64,000 bases of DNA from Paludibaculum sp. (GCA_029973955.1 JARKQJ010000194.1:50537-114536); one strand, 5' to 3'. Counted from the first letter of the stretch, positions 45,301 through 53,881 are shown. The notes: generated by a model from the letters alone, not told the origin. Program-made: numbers and translations.

Positions 45301-46558
45301 CGTTCGGGTTGAACAGCTCGAAAGCCGGCCCCGCGCTGCCTCCATACAGATACCGCGCGTTCGTCACCCCCGGCGCCGCGTTCGGGTTGAAGTTCGGGTT
45401 GTTGATCAGCGTCAGCGTCCCGTCCGCCTGCCGGTTAAACTGCCGGTACAGCAGCGCCGTCTGCTGCGTCGTGATCACCCCCTGCGCGTTCCGGAAGTAC
45501 ACCAGCGTGTTCGAAAAGTCCCCGTTGATCTCCGCCTCCGTCGGCATCCGCAGCGTCGTCGCGCTCTGCAGCGACGACAACTGCCGCGTCGGCTCGTACG
45601 ACGCGAAGAAGAACGTCTTGTTCCGCCCGTCGTACACTTTCGGGATCACCACCGGCCCCCCCACCGTCGCCCCCAGTTGCTGCCGCCTCAACGGCGGCCG
45701 CGCGTCATAGTTCAAGGACGCCTGCCGCGCCGTCCCGAACGGGTTTGCCGTGAACGCCTTCTGCCGGTGGAACCAGTACGCCGACCCCCTCACCTCGTTC
45801 GTCCCCGACTTCGTCGTCTGCTGCACAATCGCCCCCGCCTGCGCGAACTGCGCCGAATAGTTCGCCTGCTGCACCGAAAACTCCTGGATCGTGTCCGGCG
45901 TGAACGAAATCGACATCCGCGACAACGCCAGCGACGTCACGTTTGCCCCGTCCGCCAGAAACTGCGTCGAGCCCGCGCGCCCCCCGTTGATCGACAACTC
46001 CCGCCCCGGCGTCGGGTCGTTCGTGTACGTCTCTGAAATCTCCGTCCCCGCGTTGCCCGAGGCCCCGGGCAGCATCAGCGCCAACTCGATCGTGTTCCGC
46101 CCGTTCAGCGGCGCTTCCACGATCGTCCTCGAATCCACCGTGTTCGTCACCGCCCCCGTGTACGTCTGCAACAGCGGCGCCTCCGCGCTCACGTCCACAG
46201 TCGTCGTCACCTCCCCCGGCTTCAACACCACATCCACCGTCTGCAGCTTCGCCGTGTCCACCTTCACCTGCCGCACCATCGTCTTCTGAAATCCCGCCGC
46301 CTCCACCGTGATGTCATACGTTACCGGCCGCAGCGCTGGCGCTGAGTACGTCCCGTCGTCTCCCGTCCGCAAACTCGTCCGCGCATTCGTCCCAGCATCC
46401 ACAATCTCAACCTTCGCGCTCGGCACCACCGCCCCCGACGGGTCAGTCACCGTTCCCCGGATCGCCCCGAAGTTCGACTGCCCCCACACCACACTCGCGC
46501 CCGCCATCTGCAGCACCGCGGCCATTGCGCCTACGTGGATCAACCCTTTTGCCGTCAT
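42371..46558 (-). CDS. Giant TonB-dependent receptor with carboxypeptidase-regulatory N-domain
   Basis: 1395 residues; CAGGAG is seven bases before the ATG. The signal peptide ends near residue 27 (GASVVWGQ). The regulatory-like domain spans about 30-115 (GAIRGTVTDPSGAVVPSAKVEIVD, GDDGTYSAPALRPVTYDITVEAAGF). A plug-like part holds AEAPLLQTYTGAVTNTVDSRTIVEAPLNGRNTIELALMLPG and FLADGANVTSLALSRMSISFTPDTIQEFSVQQANYSAQFAQAGAIVQQTTKSGTNEVRG. A long barrel follows, with PMGRGKKWVNQGGWLTALAGDWQLSGLGR near the end, closing IQFAVKFYF. Likely outer-membrane uptake of a glycan or peptide. It is divergent from the membrane-anchored regulator-like gene at 46744. Confidence 0.92.
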   Translation of the reverse strand: MTAKGLIHVGAMAAVLQMAGASVVWGQSNFGAIRGTVTDPSGAVVPSAKVEIVDAGTNARTSLRTGDDGTYSAPALRPVTYDITVEAAGFQKTMVRQVKVDTAKLQTVDVVLKPGEVTTTVDVSAEAPLLQTYTGAVTNTVDSRTIVEAPLNGRNTIELALMLPGASGNAGTEISETYTNDPTPGRELSINGGRAGSTQFLADGANVTSLALSRMSISFTPDTIQEFSVQQANYSAQFAQAGAIVQQTTKSGTNEVRGSAYWFHRQKAFTANPFGTARQASLNYDARPPLRRQQLGATVGGPVVIPKVYDGRNKTFFFASYEPTRQLSSLQSATTLRMPTEAEINGDFSNTLVYFRNAQGVITTQQTALLYRQFNRQADGTLTLINNPNFNPNAAPGVTNARYLYGGSAGPAFELFNPNDPNPARRGRVLVDGQGRSYVNPVTARILRDFYPKANITDPNEVANLLGANYIYFRQTQYADDRYSFKLDHRINDHHQLSGRYTWQPQFGNRFERDVIQHGLISDANRSRQIMTTWTWTPNPTSSGASQVNEFRANYLFGDFVRNFPEPLLTKDYTSEYLQMGGKGDGAVNLLGYGMARFYDGGALKAVNGSTSGASMASAGFNSPQDVGKNREHSFSVTDDYSWVRGGWTLKLGFSASYLELNQANLGVGSLAGGRFSWDANYTAEKNCSSTPVGGTLPDCSGTVLGGDKFASFLLGVPSWDQVQTENLSIPYYYRWKNLGGYVQNDFKVRPTLTLNVGLRYQYQSPRWEKFDRQGMVNLSRMELNPFLYLPNTSTPAGYTAPVFEYSGFGGRSRYVTPPQKNVFEPRFGFAWTPGFGWNSARKFVLRGGYGITHGTLMGNDREPIPNIGSQTFTGFRALSYILGANDYQPPSNSATCGLARCSENNVPMQFGYNNPVLASDPKMFDLPASGEIHPGDAGDPLSSRPGFSRQDVRYQSVGVLGDGNFRMPTIQNYSLLLQYEVMPRTVLTTGYQGSRGTHLTGAPQNLNRVDPFTGAMPYPGMSGRNSGAIYLLDPTNSASTYHAWTAEVERRFSAGLQFRFNYTWSRSIDDNSGGVKFPIPNNSFSNASFAVPLTRAQNPYDSRSERAPSATDTPHIYNAMAFWDLPMGRGKKWVNQGGWLTALAGDWQLSGLGRVRSGYPITATLGMANSLDTGLPGGAIRPDIVPGVSLINPDWTPETALYTSYVNPRAFAWPDPGKYGNAARNYSVARLPWVQTLDVSVFKRIRPWKESRRYFELRAEFFNVLNHRVFESNINNTSLLNAGSQNALLSGTIPFQAPVAGVENRNRNLTAAGVWDAIIAKSRGVPVDTAIQALPGPGTGGYGCPSNAAELSQTTRALSPACVARTVGLNGSFYNLNQNSVASRIIQFAVKFYF

Positions 46559-46743
46559 GTGTAGACTCCTGAAAAGCTTGCTTACCCGTCAAGTCTGCGC
46601 TGCCCGGCCACCTCCCTCCAAGGTACGGAACGGTTAAGCGCCCGGCTCCCCGTCCCCCCTCACAACCAATTGAAAAATAATTGTTTTCCACCTCTTAACC
46701 CCTCGTTAAACGGCTGTGCTATGCTCAATTCGGCTGTCGATCC

Positions 46744-47973
46744 ATGAGCGATTTGCATCTGCACCCCACGCCCCGCTCCGCCGACGCCCTCAAACACCCC
46801 GGCGCTGCCCGCCTCCTCCTCGACGAACTCCACCGCATCCTCCTCAGCCCCTCCTTCCGCACCAGCAAACGCAGCCAGCGCTTCCTCAAATACGTCGTCG
46901 AGAGATCAGTCGAAGGCAGACTCGAAGACCTCAAGGAACGCACCATCGGCGTCGCCGTCTTCGATAAGTCCCCCTCCTACGACACCGGCGAGGACGCCAC
47001 CGTCCGCGTCGCCGCCAACGAGGTCCGCAAACGACTCGCCCAATACCACCTCGATTCCCCCAACCCTTCCGGCGTCCGCATCGAACTCGCCCCCGGCTCC
47101 TACATCGCGGACTTCCACCTCCCCCCGGACTCCCTGCCCGCCACCCCGGCCACCTCCTCGCCCCGCCGCCGCTGGCTCTGGCTCCTCCCCGCCCTCCTCC
47201 TCGCCGCCGCCGCCTCCATCCTCATCCTCCTCCCCAAACCCTCCTCCCCCTTCGACGACTTCTGGCGCCCCGCCCTCACCTCCGAACGCCCCGTCCTTGT
47301 CTGCATGGCCCACCCCGTCCTCTTCGAAGTCTCCAATCGCCTCCGCGACGACTACAAATCCCGCGGCTACAACGAGCGGCCCGAAACCAACGAGCCCGGC
47401 CCGCCCCTCCCCCTCAGTCTCTTCCCCAGAGATATCGTCCTTACCGAACAGTACGTCGGCGGCGGCGATGCCCACGCCGCCAGCCTCTTCTCCGGCCTCC
47501 TCAGCCGCATGAACAAACCCATCGACCTCCGCATCGGCAACGACGTCTCCTTCTCCGACCTCCGCTCCTCCCCCGCCATCCTCATCGGCGCCTACTCCAA
47601 CCGCTGGACCATGCAGTCCAATACCGAGTACCGCTTCGGCTTCGGCCCCCACTCCGTCGTCGATCGCGACCCCGGCGGCAAAGAGTGGAAACTCACTCGC
47701 ATCACCCCCGACTACCGCACCCCCGAAGACTACGCCATCGTCTCCCGCATTCTCCAGTCCTACAGCGGCTCCGTGCTCATTACCGCCGCCGGCACCACCA
47801 ACTTCGGCACACACTCCGCCGCCGAATTCCTCACCAACCCCGCCTACCTCAACGCCGCCCTCGCCTCCGCCCCCTCAGGCTGGCAGAAACGCAACCTCCA
47901 GATCGTCCTCCACTGCAACGTGATCGGATCCGTCCCCGGCCCCCCACAGGTCGTCGCCACACATTTCTGGTAA
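46744..47973 (+). CDS. Membrane-anchored protein with DNA-binding-like N-terminal domain
   Basis: 409 residues. The N-terminal domain (about 25-125: LLLDELHRILLSPSFRTSKRSQRFLKYVVERSVEGRLEDLKERTIGVAVFDKSPSYDTGEDATVRVAANEVRKRLAQYHLD) is the module seen before adenylate-cyclase-like or CadC-like regulators in Acidobacteria and Rhizobia. A TM helix (about 140-165, RRRWLWLLPALLLAAAASILIL) follows. The C-terminal part is a periplasmic domain of unknown function with LFSGLLSRMNKPIDLRIGNDVSFSDLRSSPAILIGAYSNRW. It is divergent from the giant TonB receptor gene, 185 bp apart, so it may regulate it. Function inferred from position only. Confidence 0.75.
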   Translation: MSDLHLHPTPRSADALKHPGAARLLLDELHRILLSPSFRTSKRSQRFLKYVVERSVEGRLEDLKERTIGVAVFDKSPSYDTGEDATVRVAANEVRKRLAQYHLDSPNPSGVRIELAPGSYIADFHLPPDSLPATPATSSPRRRWLWLLPALLLAAAASILILLPKPSSPFDDFWRPALTSERPVLVCMAHPVLFEVSNRLRDDYKSRGYNERPETNEPGPPLPLSLFPRDIVLTEQYVGGGDAHAASLFSGLLSRMNKPIDLRIGNDVSFSDLRSSPAILIGAYSNRWTMQSNTEYRFGFGPHSVVDRDPGGKEWKLTRITPDYRTPEDYAIVSRILQSYSGSVLITAAGTTNFGTHSAAEFLTNPAYLNAALASAPSGWQKRNLQIVLHCNVIGSVPGPPQVVATHFW

Positions 47974-47999
47974 CCCCCGCGCGGCGGTATACTCGCCCC

Positions 48000-49202
48000 A
48001 TGCGCGCACTGCTCCCCCTCGCCCTCACCACCCTCTCCCTCGCCGCCCTCTCCCTCCCCGCCCAACAAGGCTTCTCCCCCGACCGCCTCGCCCGCCTCCA
48101 CCAATCCCTCGAACTCAAAACCAAAGCCAACCAGCCCCCCGGCGCCATCTCCCTCATCCTCCGCAACGGCAAAGTCGTCGACTTCCAGGCCTTCGGCCGC
48201 CGCGACCTCGAAGCCAATCTCCCCATGGAAAAGGACACCATCTGCCGCGTCTACTCCATGACTAAGCCCATCACTTCCGTCGCCATCATGATGCTCGTCG
48301 AGGAAGGCAAACTCACCCTCTCTGACCGCGTCGACAAATTCATCCCCGAATTCAAAGACCTCAAAGTCTACACCGGCGGCACCGCCGACAAACCCGAACT
48401 CGCCGCCCCCGCCCGCCCCATGACCGTCAAGCACCTCCTCACCCACACCTCCGGGCTCACCTACGGATGGGGCAATGACAACGTCTCCACTCTCTACACC
48501 CGCGCCAAAATCTTCGAAGTCGACTCTCTCAAAGCCTTCATCGACCGCGTCGCCAAACTCCCCCTCCAATCCAACCCCGGCGACAAGTACGAATACTCCA
48601 TCTCCATCGACGTCCTCGGCTACCTCGTTCAGGTCGTCTCCGGCCAGTCCTTCGATCAGTTCGTCCAGCAGCGCATCCTCGATCCCCTCAAGATGGCCGA
48701 CACCCACTTCACCCTCCCCGATTCCAAGCGCCCACGCCTCGCCAAAATCTACACGCTCAAAGACGGCAAACCCGCCCCACAGAACGGCCTCGAAGCCAAA
48801 GGCGTCCCCTTCGGCGGCATGGGCCTCTTCTCCACCATCTCCGACTACGCCCGCTTCGCCCAGATGCTCGCCAATAACGGCCAACTCGACGGTGCCCGCC
48901 TCCTCTCCCGCAAGACCGTCGACCTCATGATGCTCAACCACCTCACCGGCCTCGCCCGCCCCACCACCGGCGGCGACGACTCCGATGGCTTCGGCCTCGG
49001 TGGCTCCGTCCGCATCGCCCCCGAAAAGTCCGGCCGCCCCGGCTCCCCCGGCCTCTTCGGCTGGGACGGCGCCGCCTCCACCCGCTTCCGCGTCGACCGC
49101 AAAGAGAACCTCGTTTATCTCCTTTTCACCCAGTGGATGCCCTTCGACTCCCCGCTCCTCAACCTCTACGAAACCCTCGTCTACCAGGCCATCGTCGACT
49201 GA
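48000..49202 (+). CDS. Secreted serine hydrolase (beta-lactamase/DD-peptidase fold)
   Basis: 400 residues from ATG 48000. The signal peptide is MRALLPLALTTLSLAALSLPAQQ. The catalytic SxxK is in VYSMTKPITSVAIMMLVEEGKLTLSD. The tyrosine motif YxN appears as KYEYSISIDVLGYLVQVV (Tyr then Ser, a variant), and the third motif is GLFGWDGAASTRF. The start MTVKHLLTHTSGLTYGWGND is also typical of this family. It may act on a small ester, beta-lactam or D-amino-acid peptide; the family is diverse and the substrate is unknown. It has a 28-bp gap to the upstream gene on the same strand. Confidence 0.93.
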   Translation: MRALLPLALTTLSLAALSLPAQQGFSPDRLARLHQSLELKTKANQPPGAISLILRNGKVVDFQAFGRRDLEANLPMEKDTICRVYSMTKPITSVAIMMLVEEGKLTLSDRVDKFIPEFKDLKVYTGGTADKPELAAPARPMTVKHLLTHTSGLTYGWGNDNVSTLYTRAKIFEVDSLKAFIDRVAKLPLQSNPGDKYEYSISIDVLGYLVQVVSGQSFDQFVQQRILDPLKMADTHFTLPDSKRPRLAKIYTLKDGKPAPQNGLEAKGVPFGGMGLFSTISDYARFAQMLANNGQLDGARLLSRKTVDLMMLNHLTGLARPTTGGDDSDGFGLGGSVRIAPEKSGRPGSPGLFGWDGAASTRFRVDRKENLVYLLFTQWMPFDSPLLNLYETLVYQAIVD

Positions 49203-49210
49203 TTCGTGCG

Positions 49211-49234
49211 CCCCGGCCGTCACGCCGGGGCCAC
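49211..49234. repeat. Hairpin of the GTCA-loop type
   Basis: CCCCGGC and GCCGGGG flank CGTCAC and are followed by CCAC, the same design as the three tandem hairpins at 11947-12065. The TGA stop of the gamma-glutamylcyclotransferase-like gene on the minus strand lies in its loop. Confidence 0.75.
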
Positions 49235-49603
49235 ACCGCCACCTGGACTCATCTCACCCGCCAACTCATACACATACGCCTCCACCGCCTCGCCCTCCGC
49301 CAGCGCCACACGCACCGCCACCCGCCGGTACCCCGGCCCTTCAAACTCGTCCAGTCGCGCCCAATGCTCCGGTAGATCCCCTGACTCGAACACCTGCACC
49401 GCCACCTCTCCACCCGCTTCATCCAGCACCAGGCCCGGAAACCCAATCCATTGCCCCCACCCCGCCTCATACCTCCGGCCGCGCACGCTCCCCCGCATCC
49501 AACGTCCCTTCATCCCCGCCAGTTGATGATGGTTCACCTCTCCCGGGGCCAACGACCCATATACCGCCAGCCGCGTCTCCAGCCCATGCTCCAATCCAGC
49601 CAT
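49220..49603 (-). CDS. Gamma-glutamylcyclotransferase-like protein (AIG2 fold)
   Basis: 127 residues from ATG 49603, with AGAGGAGG about nine bases upstream; the frame is open far further in an unrelated register. The sequence TRLAVYGSLAPGEVNHHQLAGMKGRWMRGSVRGRRY is the YGSL loop that binds gamma-glutamyl substrates in this fold. The conserved acid Glu of the active site is in RLDEFEGPGYRRVAV. It would cyclise gamma-glutamyl amines or remain uncharacterised. It is the downstream partner, 30 bp after the stop end of nothing on the same strand; the next gene on this strand starts at 50859. Confidence 0.85.
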   Translation of the reverse strand: MAGLEHGLETRLAVYGSLAPGEVNHHQLAGMKGRWMRGSVRGRRYEAGWGQWIGFPGLVLDEAGGEVAVQVFESGDLPEHWARLDEFEGPGYRRVAVRVALAEGEAVEAYVYELAGEMSPGGGVAPA

Positions 49604-49632
49604 CCTGCAAAGCCTCCTCTCTGCATCTCCCC

Positions 49633-50859
49633 TCACTCTACCCGGAACAGCATCCCCATCCCCGGCCCCAGCCAGCTCATCTCCGCGCGCATCCCCTCCT
49701 CCTGCCCCGTGTAGTTGTTCACCCGCAGCATCTTCTTCCCCTCTGCCGCAAGCTCCACTCGAAACATGAAACTCGCCGTCAGGCTCTTGTTCACGATCAT
49801 GAAATACGGCCGCCCCGCCCCATCGGCGAACTCCCCAATCACAAACCGGTCCTTGCCCTTCCCCGACGTCGCCACGCTCCGCAGCAGTGCGCTCCCTCCA
49901 AACGGAGCCGCCCCGCTCACCCCGTACACCCCAGTGCTCTTCAGCTTCACCAGCACTGGAGCCAGCGCATGCAACTCCAGGTTCACCCGCCGCAGCGCAT
50001 CCCACGTTGCCGTCCGGTTTCCGAAGGGATCGATCGCCGCCGCCCGGTAATTCCCGATCATCGGAGTGTTGTACGTGAAGTACTCGATCCCCCGCCCCCC
50101 ATACGCCAACGTCGCATACACCTGCAGGCGCAGCGACGCGTCGGTCGGTTCCATGAAATGAAAATGCGCATTCGCCAGCACGCAATTCCAGAACGGAATC
50201 CCCGCCTCCATCGACACTTTCCTCACGCTGTCCAGATTCTCGAAGAACCGCTCCTGCAACTCCCCGTCCACCAGCGCATAGTGGTCGTAGCTCAGGAACG
50301 GCGGCCGCAGCACCTTCATCGCGCTTTCCAGATAACCCGCATAATCCGCCGTCCCCATCTGCTTCGGAATCGCGAAATTCGGCAATAGATTCACATAAGG
50401 CCACGCCCCCGCATCCAGTTCACGCACCACCTGCCCCACCCGCGCCAACCCCGGCATCAGCTCCGCCGACGGTTCATCCGACAGATACACGCCCAGCACC
50501 GCTTCGTTCCCCTGCACCGCCCCCATCACCTCTTTCACCCGCGCCCGCAACTCATCCTCCCCCGGCAGCTTCTTCCAATCCAACCCTGTCACCCGCTTGT
50601 CCCGCACAAAGCAGCTCAGCCCGGCCGCCCGCACCTCCCCCGCGCTCTCCACCCCGCAAAACCCCGCCACATTGAACCCCGCCTCCCTCATCTCAGCCAG
50701 CCGCTCCGCCGTCCCCGGCACAGCCCCCCAACCCATAATCGGAAACACGCGCGCTTCCACGCGCGCCGGAGGCCCCGGTACTTGCCCCAACGCCATCCAA
50801 GCCATCACAAAACTCAATACACAGGGAATTCGCATCACCATTCTTCTCCAATCCAGCAT
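49633..50859 (-). CDS. Secreted TIM-barrel-like protein of unknown function
   Basis: 408 residues; alternative in-frame ATGs at 50841 and 50835 would also give a good signal peptide (MRIPCVLSFVMAWMALG). The fold looks glycosidase-like: RLAEMREAGFNVAGFCGVES, GNEAVLGVYLSDEPSAELMPGL, WPYVNLLPNF, RPPFLSYDHYALVDG, and a region YATLAYGGRGIEYFTYNTPMIGNYRAAAIDPFGN. The Asp-Glu (SDEP) and Glu positions suit a retaining barrel enzyme. A C-terminal beta-domain with LRVNNYTGQEEGMRAEM follows. I do not recognise a named family. It ends 29 bp before the cyclotransferase-like gene, on the same strand. Confidence 0.75.
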   Translation of the reverse strand: MLDWRRMVMRIPCVLSFVMAWMALGQVPGPPARVEARVFPIMGWGAVPGTAERLAEMREAGFNVAGFCGVESAGEVRAAGLSCFVRDKRVTGLDWKKLPGEDELRARVKEVMGAVQGNEAVLGVYLSDEPSAELMPGLARVGQVVRELDAGAWPYVNLLPNFAIPKQMGTADYAGYLESAMKVLRPPFLSYDHYALVDGELQERFFENLDSVRKVSMEAGIPFWNCVLANAHFHFMEPTDASLRLQVYATLAYGGRGIEYFTYNTPMIGNYRAAAIDPFGNRTATWDALRRVNLELHALAPVLVKLKSTGVYGVSGAAPFGGSALLRSVATSGKGKDRFVIGEFADGAGRPYFMIVNKSLTASFMFRVELAAEGKKMLRVNNYTGQEEGMRAEMSWLGPGMGMLFRVE

Positions 50860-50944
50860 ATCGCCTCAGAATTATTTCTCTCACCCCGCCAACCACGCGC
50901 GGCGATGTGGCCCCGCTCCTCACGCGCCGGCCCCACTCTGAAGG

Positions 50945-52123
50945 TCAGGCCGGGGCATACAACAGCCACTCCCGCCGCCTCTCCGCAAACTCCTCCACTT
51001 CCGCCGCCCACGAATCGGCCATCGCCCGAACCGCCAGCCCACTTTCCACCTGCTCCCGTAGCCGCGCGCTCCCGCTCAAAATGTCGATCGGCATCCGGTC
51101 GTACACATACTCGAACGGAGGCTCCCGCCACGCAAACCGCTCGCCCCCCAGCGCAAACGCCGCCGCCAGGACTGCCGCTCCCGCCACACAAGGCTCAAAC
51201 CGCTCCCGATCCATCACGTGGACCTGCGCCCCTCCGCACAGCTTCCCCGCCCACTTGTCGAACGTTGGCCGGAACCACACTGGCCGGAACCGCGCCCCCG
51301 CCACCCCGCACGCATTCAACCGCGCCGCAAACTCCTCCGCGTCCAGGTACGGCGCCCCGATGATCTCAAACGGCCGCGTCGTCCCCCGGCCCTCGCTCAG
51401 GTTCGTCCCCTCCGCCAGCACCGTCCCCGGATACACCGCCGCCGTCTCCAGAGTCGGCAGGTTCGGCGACGCCATCACCCACGGCAGCCCCGTCCCGTCG
51501 AACCACATCCCCCGGCTCCATCCGGCACACGGCGCCACCGTCAGATCCACATCGATCCCCCGCTCCGCCCGCATCATCCGTGCCAACTCCCCCATCGTCA
51601 ACCCATGCCGCATCGGCAACGAGTGCAGGCCAACGAACGACTCAAACCCGCTCTCCAGGCACGGCCCCTCCACTCGCACTCCGCCAATCGGATTAGGCCG
51701 GTCCAGCACCACAAACGGCAGCCCCGCCCGCCCGCAAGCCTCCATCGCCAGCAGCATCGTCCACACAAACGTGTACGGCCGCGCCCCCACATCCGGCAGA
51801 TCGCACACCAACACATCCAATCCCGCGAGCGACGCCGCGTCCGGCTGCCGCCGCGCCCCATACAGGCTGTACACCGGCACCCCCAGCCGCGCATCGAACG
51901 CATCAGCCGTCTCAATCATGTTGTCCTGAACATCCGCACGAGCCCCATGCTGCGGCCCGAACAGCGCCGCCAGCCGCACCTCCGAAGCCCCCGCAAACCG
52001 CGCCGCCGAATGCACCAACTGGCCATCCACCGAAGCCGGATTTGCCAGCAACCCCACCCTCGCCCCGCGAAACCGCTCCACCCCCTCCCGCAGAAACACC
52101 TCAACGCCGGCTTCGCATCTCAT
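50945..52123 (-). CDS. DUF1343-family exo-acting muramidase-like protein
   Basis: 392 residues from ATG 52123, a GTG at 52132 is equally open; the upstream GGAGG suits either imperfectly. The family sequence is clear: VGLLANPASVDGQLVHSAARF, AALFGPQHGARADVQDNMIETADAFD, VPVYSLYGARRQPDAASLAGLDVLVCDLPDVGARPYTFVWTMLLAMEAC, VVLDRPNPIGGVRVEGP, LPMRHGLTMGELARMM and EGTNLSEGRGTTRPFEIIGAPYLD. DUF1343 includes NamZ, an exo-beta-N-acetylmuramidase acting on peptidoglycan fragments. No signal peptide is visible in this copy, so it may be cytoplasmic. Confidence 0.93.
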   Translation of the reverse strand: MRCEAGVEVFLREGVERFRGARVGLLANPASVDGQLVHSAARFAGASEVRLAALFGPQHGARADVQDNMIETADAFDARLGVPVYSLYGARRQPDAASLAGLDVLVCDLPDVGARPYTFVWTMLLAMEACGRAGLPFVVLDRPNPIGGVRVEGPCLESGFESFVGLHSLPMRHGLTMGELARMMRAERGIDVDLTVAPCAGWSRGMWFDGTGLPWVMASPNLPTLETAAVYPGTVLAEGTNLSEGRGTTRPFEIIGAPYLDAEEFAARLNACGVAGARFRPVWFRPTFDKWAGKLCGGAQVHVMDRERFEPCVAGAAVLAAAFALGGERFAWREPPFEYVYDRMPIDILSGSARLREQVESGLAVRAMADSWAAEVEEFAERRREWLLYAPA

Positions 52124-52132
52124 ACCTGCCAC

Positions 52133-52469
52133 TGGCCTCCCGCACTGTCACAGATACCACGTTCCCGCACCCATCGCGCCCTTCATAAACTGCCAGGGCA
52201 TCCACCCCAATCCAGCCTGTGATCTTTGCCGCCAATCCCAGCCAGCCTGTCGCCCCACTTTCCCTGCGCCCCCCACACTCCGCCCTGAGCAATCCCGGCG
52301 TACAATGAGGACCGTGGAATCCGGCGCTGCCGTTTCCGATCCGGCGCGGTCCTCGCCCGCTCAGGTGCGCGCGGGAGTTCCCTCTCCCCCAAACTCAATC
52401 TTGCTCCTCCCACGCAACCGCGGCAGCCGGCCGCCCCAGGCAGTCACGCCGGGGAGAAGGAGGTGGAAA
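52133..52469. other. Intergenic stretch, no supported gene
   Basis: About 340 bp between the DUF1343 gene and the small secreted protein gene. The minus strand holds a short open frame overlapping the DUF1343 start (52101-52292) that matches nothing I recognise. The only clear signal is GGAGAAGGAGG just before 52470, the ribosome site of the next gene. Confidence 0.5.
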
Positions 52470-52970
52470 ATGCACGGCACGGCCTTTCGAACTGCAATCC
52501 TAGGCGGACTCCTCGCTCTGCTGGTCTGCCCATCCGGCGCTCAGACAGCGCCATCCAAAGCTCCATGGAATGGAACGATCACCGCGACCACCCAGTCCTC
52601 CGATCCGGGCTTCAGTTTCGCCGGCACCATGGACTGCAAGCTGTCGGGCACGTCTGCCCGGTGTACCTATAACTCCACCACGAAGTCTTCGGGCAAAGAC
52701 TCCTACGTCATCACGGAGTCTGCCACTCAGGAGCATCTGCAGGTCACCATCACCCCCGGAAAGAGTGAGTGGAAGATGCACGTGGCCGCCTTCATCAGCA
52801 AAGGCACAAAGACCATCACGGCCAACGGCAACTCGATGAGCGGTGGCGATGTCAACATCCAGGCCCCCAATTGGGAGGTCCCGATCCCAGTCCCGCGTGA
52901 CCCCAACAGGCTGATGGGCTCCTGGAAGAATCCTTCAGGCGACACCATCAAGTGGGAGCTCGCCCGATAG
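52470..52970 (+). CDS. Small secreted protein of unknown function
   Basis: 166 residues from ATG 52470, with GGAGAAGGAGGTGG just before it; the frame is open 55 codons further upstream but without a ribosome site. The signal peptide is MHGTAFRTAILGGLLALLVCPSGAQT. The mature part is Ser- and Thr-rich and beta-like, with GFSFAGTMDCKLSGTSARCTYNSTTKSSGKDSYVITESAT and ISKGTKTITANGNSMSGGDVNIQAPNWEVPIPVPRDP. The CKLSG...CTYN cysteines may form a disulfide. No named family recognised. Confidence 0.7.
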   Translation: MHGTAFRTAILGGLLALLVCPSGAQTAPSKAPWNGTITATTQSSDPGFSFAGTMDCKLSGTSARCTYNSTTKSSGKDSYVITESATQEHLQVTITPGKSEWKMHVAAFISKGTKTITANGNSMSGGDVNIQAPNWEVPIPVPRDPNRLMGSWKNPSGDTIKWELAR

Positions 52971-53017
52971 ACCGCGCCGCTTCTGGGCTTCCAATCTCAT
53001 TACCGGCCAGATCCCCC

Positions 53018-53374
53018 CTACTTCCGCAGGATCTTGTCCAGCGCCTTCCCCTTAGCCAGCTCATCCACCAGCTTGTCCAAATATCGGATCTTCTGCATCA
53101 GCGGATCTTCGATCTCCTCCACCCGGTAGCCGCAGATCACACCCGTGATCTTCGAAACGTTCGGGTTCAGCCGCGGAGCCTGAGCGAAAAAGCTCTCGAA
53201 ATTCACCTTCTTTTCGATCACCTGCTGCAGCGCCCGCTCATCGTAGCCCGTCAGCCACTCGATGACGGCGTGCAACTCCGCTTTCGTCCGCCCCTTCTTT
53301 TCCACCTTGGCGACATAGTGCGGGTACACGCCCGCAAACGCCATTTTGAATACCCTGCTGTCGTCCATAGCCAT
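53018..53374 (-). CDS. DUF2200 family protein
   Basis: 118 residues from ATG 53374, with GAGGAGAGAC before it; the earlier ATG is inside that ribosome site. The sequence [116 protein letters not shown] is the DUF2200 pattern (FKM.FA.VYP.Y..K..KKGRT, then GYD and [13 protein letters not shown]). It is a small cytoplasmic protein of unknown role. The TetR-like remnant lies upstream on the same strand. Confidence 0.93.
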   Translation of the reverse strand: MAMDDSRVFKMAFAGVYPHYVAKVEKKGRTKAELHAVIEWLTGYDERALQQVIEKKVNFESFFAQAPRLNPNVSKITGVICGYRVEEIEDPLMQKIRYLDKLVDELAKGKALDKILRK

Positions 53375-53429
53375 GTCTCTCCTCAAAGCTTACCCCGGTC
53401 CGCTCAAAACGCGGCACCGGCTCCATGCC

Positions 53430-53665
53430 TCACAGCGCCAGCGGCGGATCGAACGGTTCCAGCTCCTTCCGGATGTCGCCGCTCTGCATCGCTCGCTTCC
53501 CCAGCGCGTCGATCGCCCCCTGAATCTGCCCCCGCGTACCCTCATACAATCTCGCCGGCCCCCCGCACAGAGAGTTCAGCCCCGCCGCCAGCTTCTCCAC
53601 CTGGCTCTGGCACACCTCCTCGATCGGCCCATCGCGCGTCGGAAAGTGGCGGTACTACGTCCCCG
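53430..53665 (-). pseudogene. TetR-family regulator remnant
   Basis: The minus strand reads RPGT, a TAG stop (near 53655), then YRHFPTRDGPIEEVCQSQVEKLAAGLNSLCGGPARLYEGTRGQIQGAIDALGKRAMQSGDIRKELEPFDPPLAL and a stop at 53430. GT(L/Y)YRHFPTR is the end of the TetR DNA-binding helix and the following helices are TetR C-terminal helices. Most of the N-terminal HTH is absent or out of frame, a nonsense codon sits where Tyr or Leu is expected, and the C-terminus is short by about 50 residues. It may once have regulated the downstream plus-strand cassette; now decayed. Confidence 0.65.
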
Positions 53666-53869
53666 GCCTCAACACCACCCTCAATCTCTTCTCCCCCATC
53701 CGCCTTAACGCGAGGCCCTCTATTTCCCTCAAAATCGGATTTACCTCTCCTCAACACACAAAGAATTCCCCACTCTTCTGCTGCCGGAACATCAAGTCAC
53801 CGCCGCCGCCCCTGCGCATCGGGTAAAAAATAGCAGCCCCTAAGGTGTTCGAAAATCAGCAATTGTCTG

Positions 53870-53875
53870 TATACT
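53870..53875 (+). promoter_or_regulatory. Candidate -10 element of the RiPP-like cassette
   Basis: TATACT lies six bases before an ATG at 53882 and about 170 bases before the precursor-like gene. A TTCGAA 16 bp upstream could serve as a weak -35 element. If used, transcription would begin near 53882. Confidence 0.45.
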
Positions 53876-53881
53876 CATCTC

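Noticed and set aside
52101..52292. 63-codon minus-strand frame overlapping the DUF1343 start
   Set aside because: No recognisable domain or ribosome site; could be a fragment of an upstream gene but not supported.
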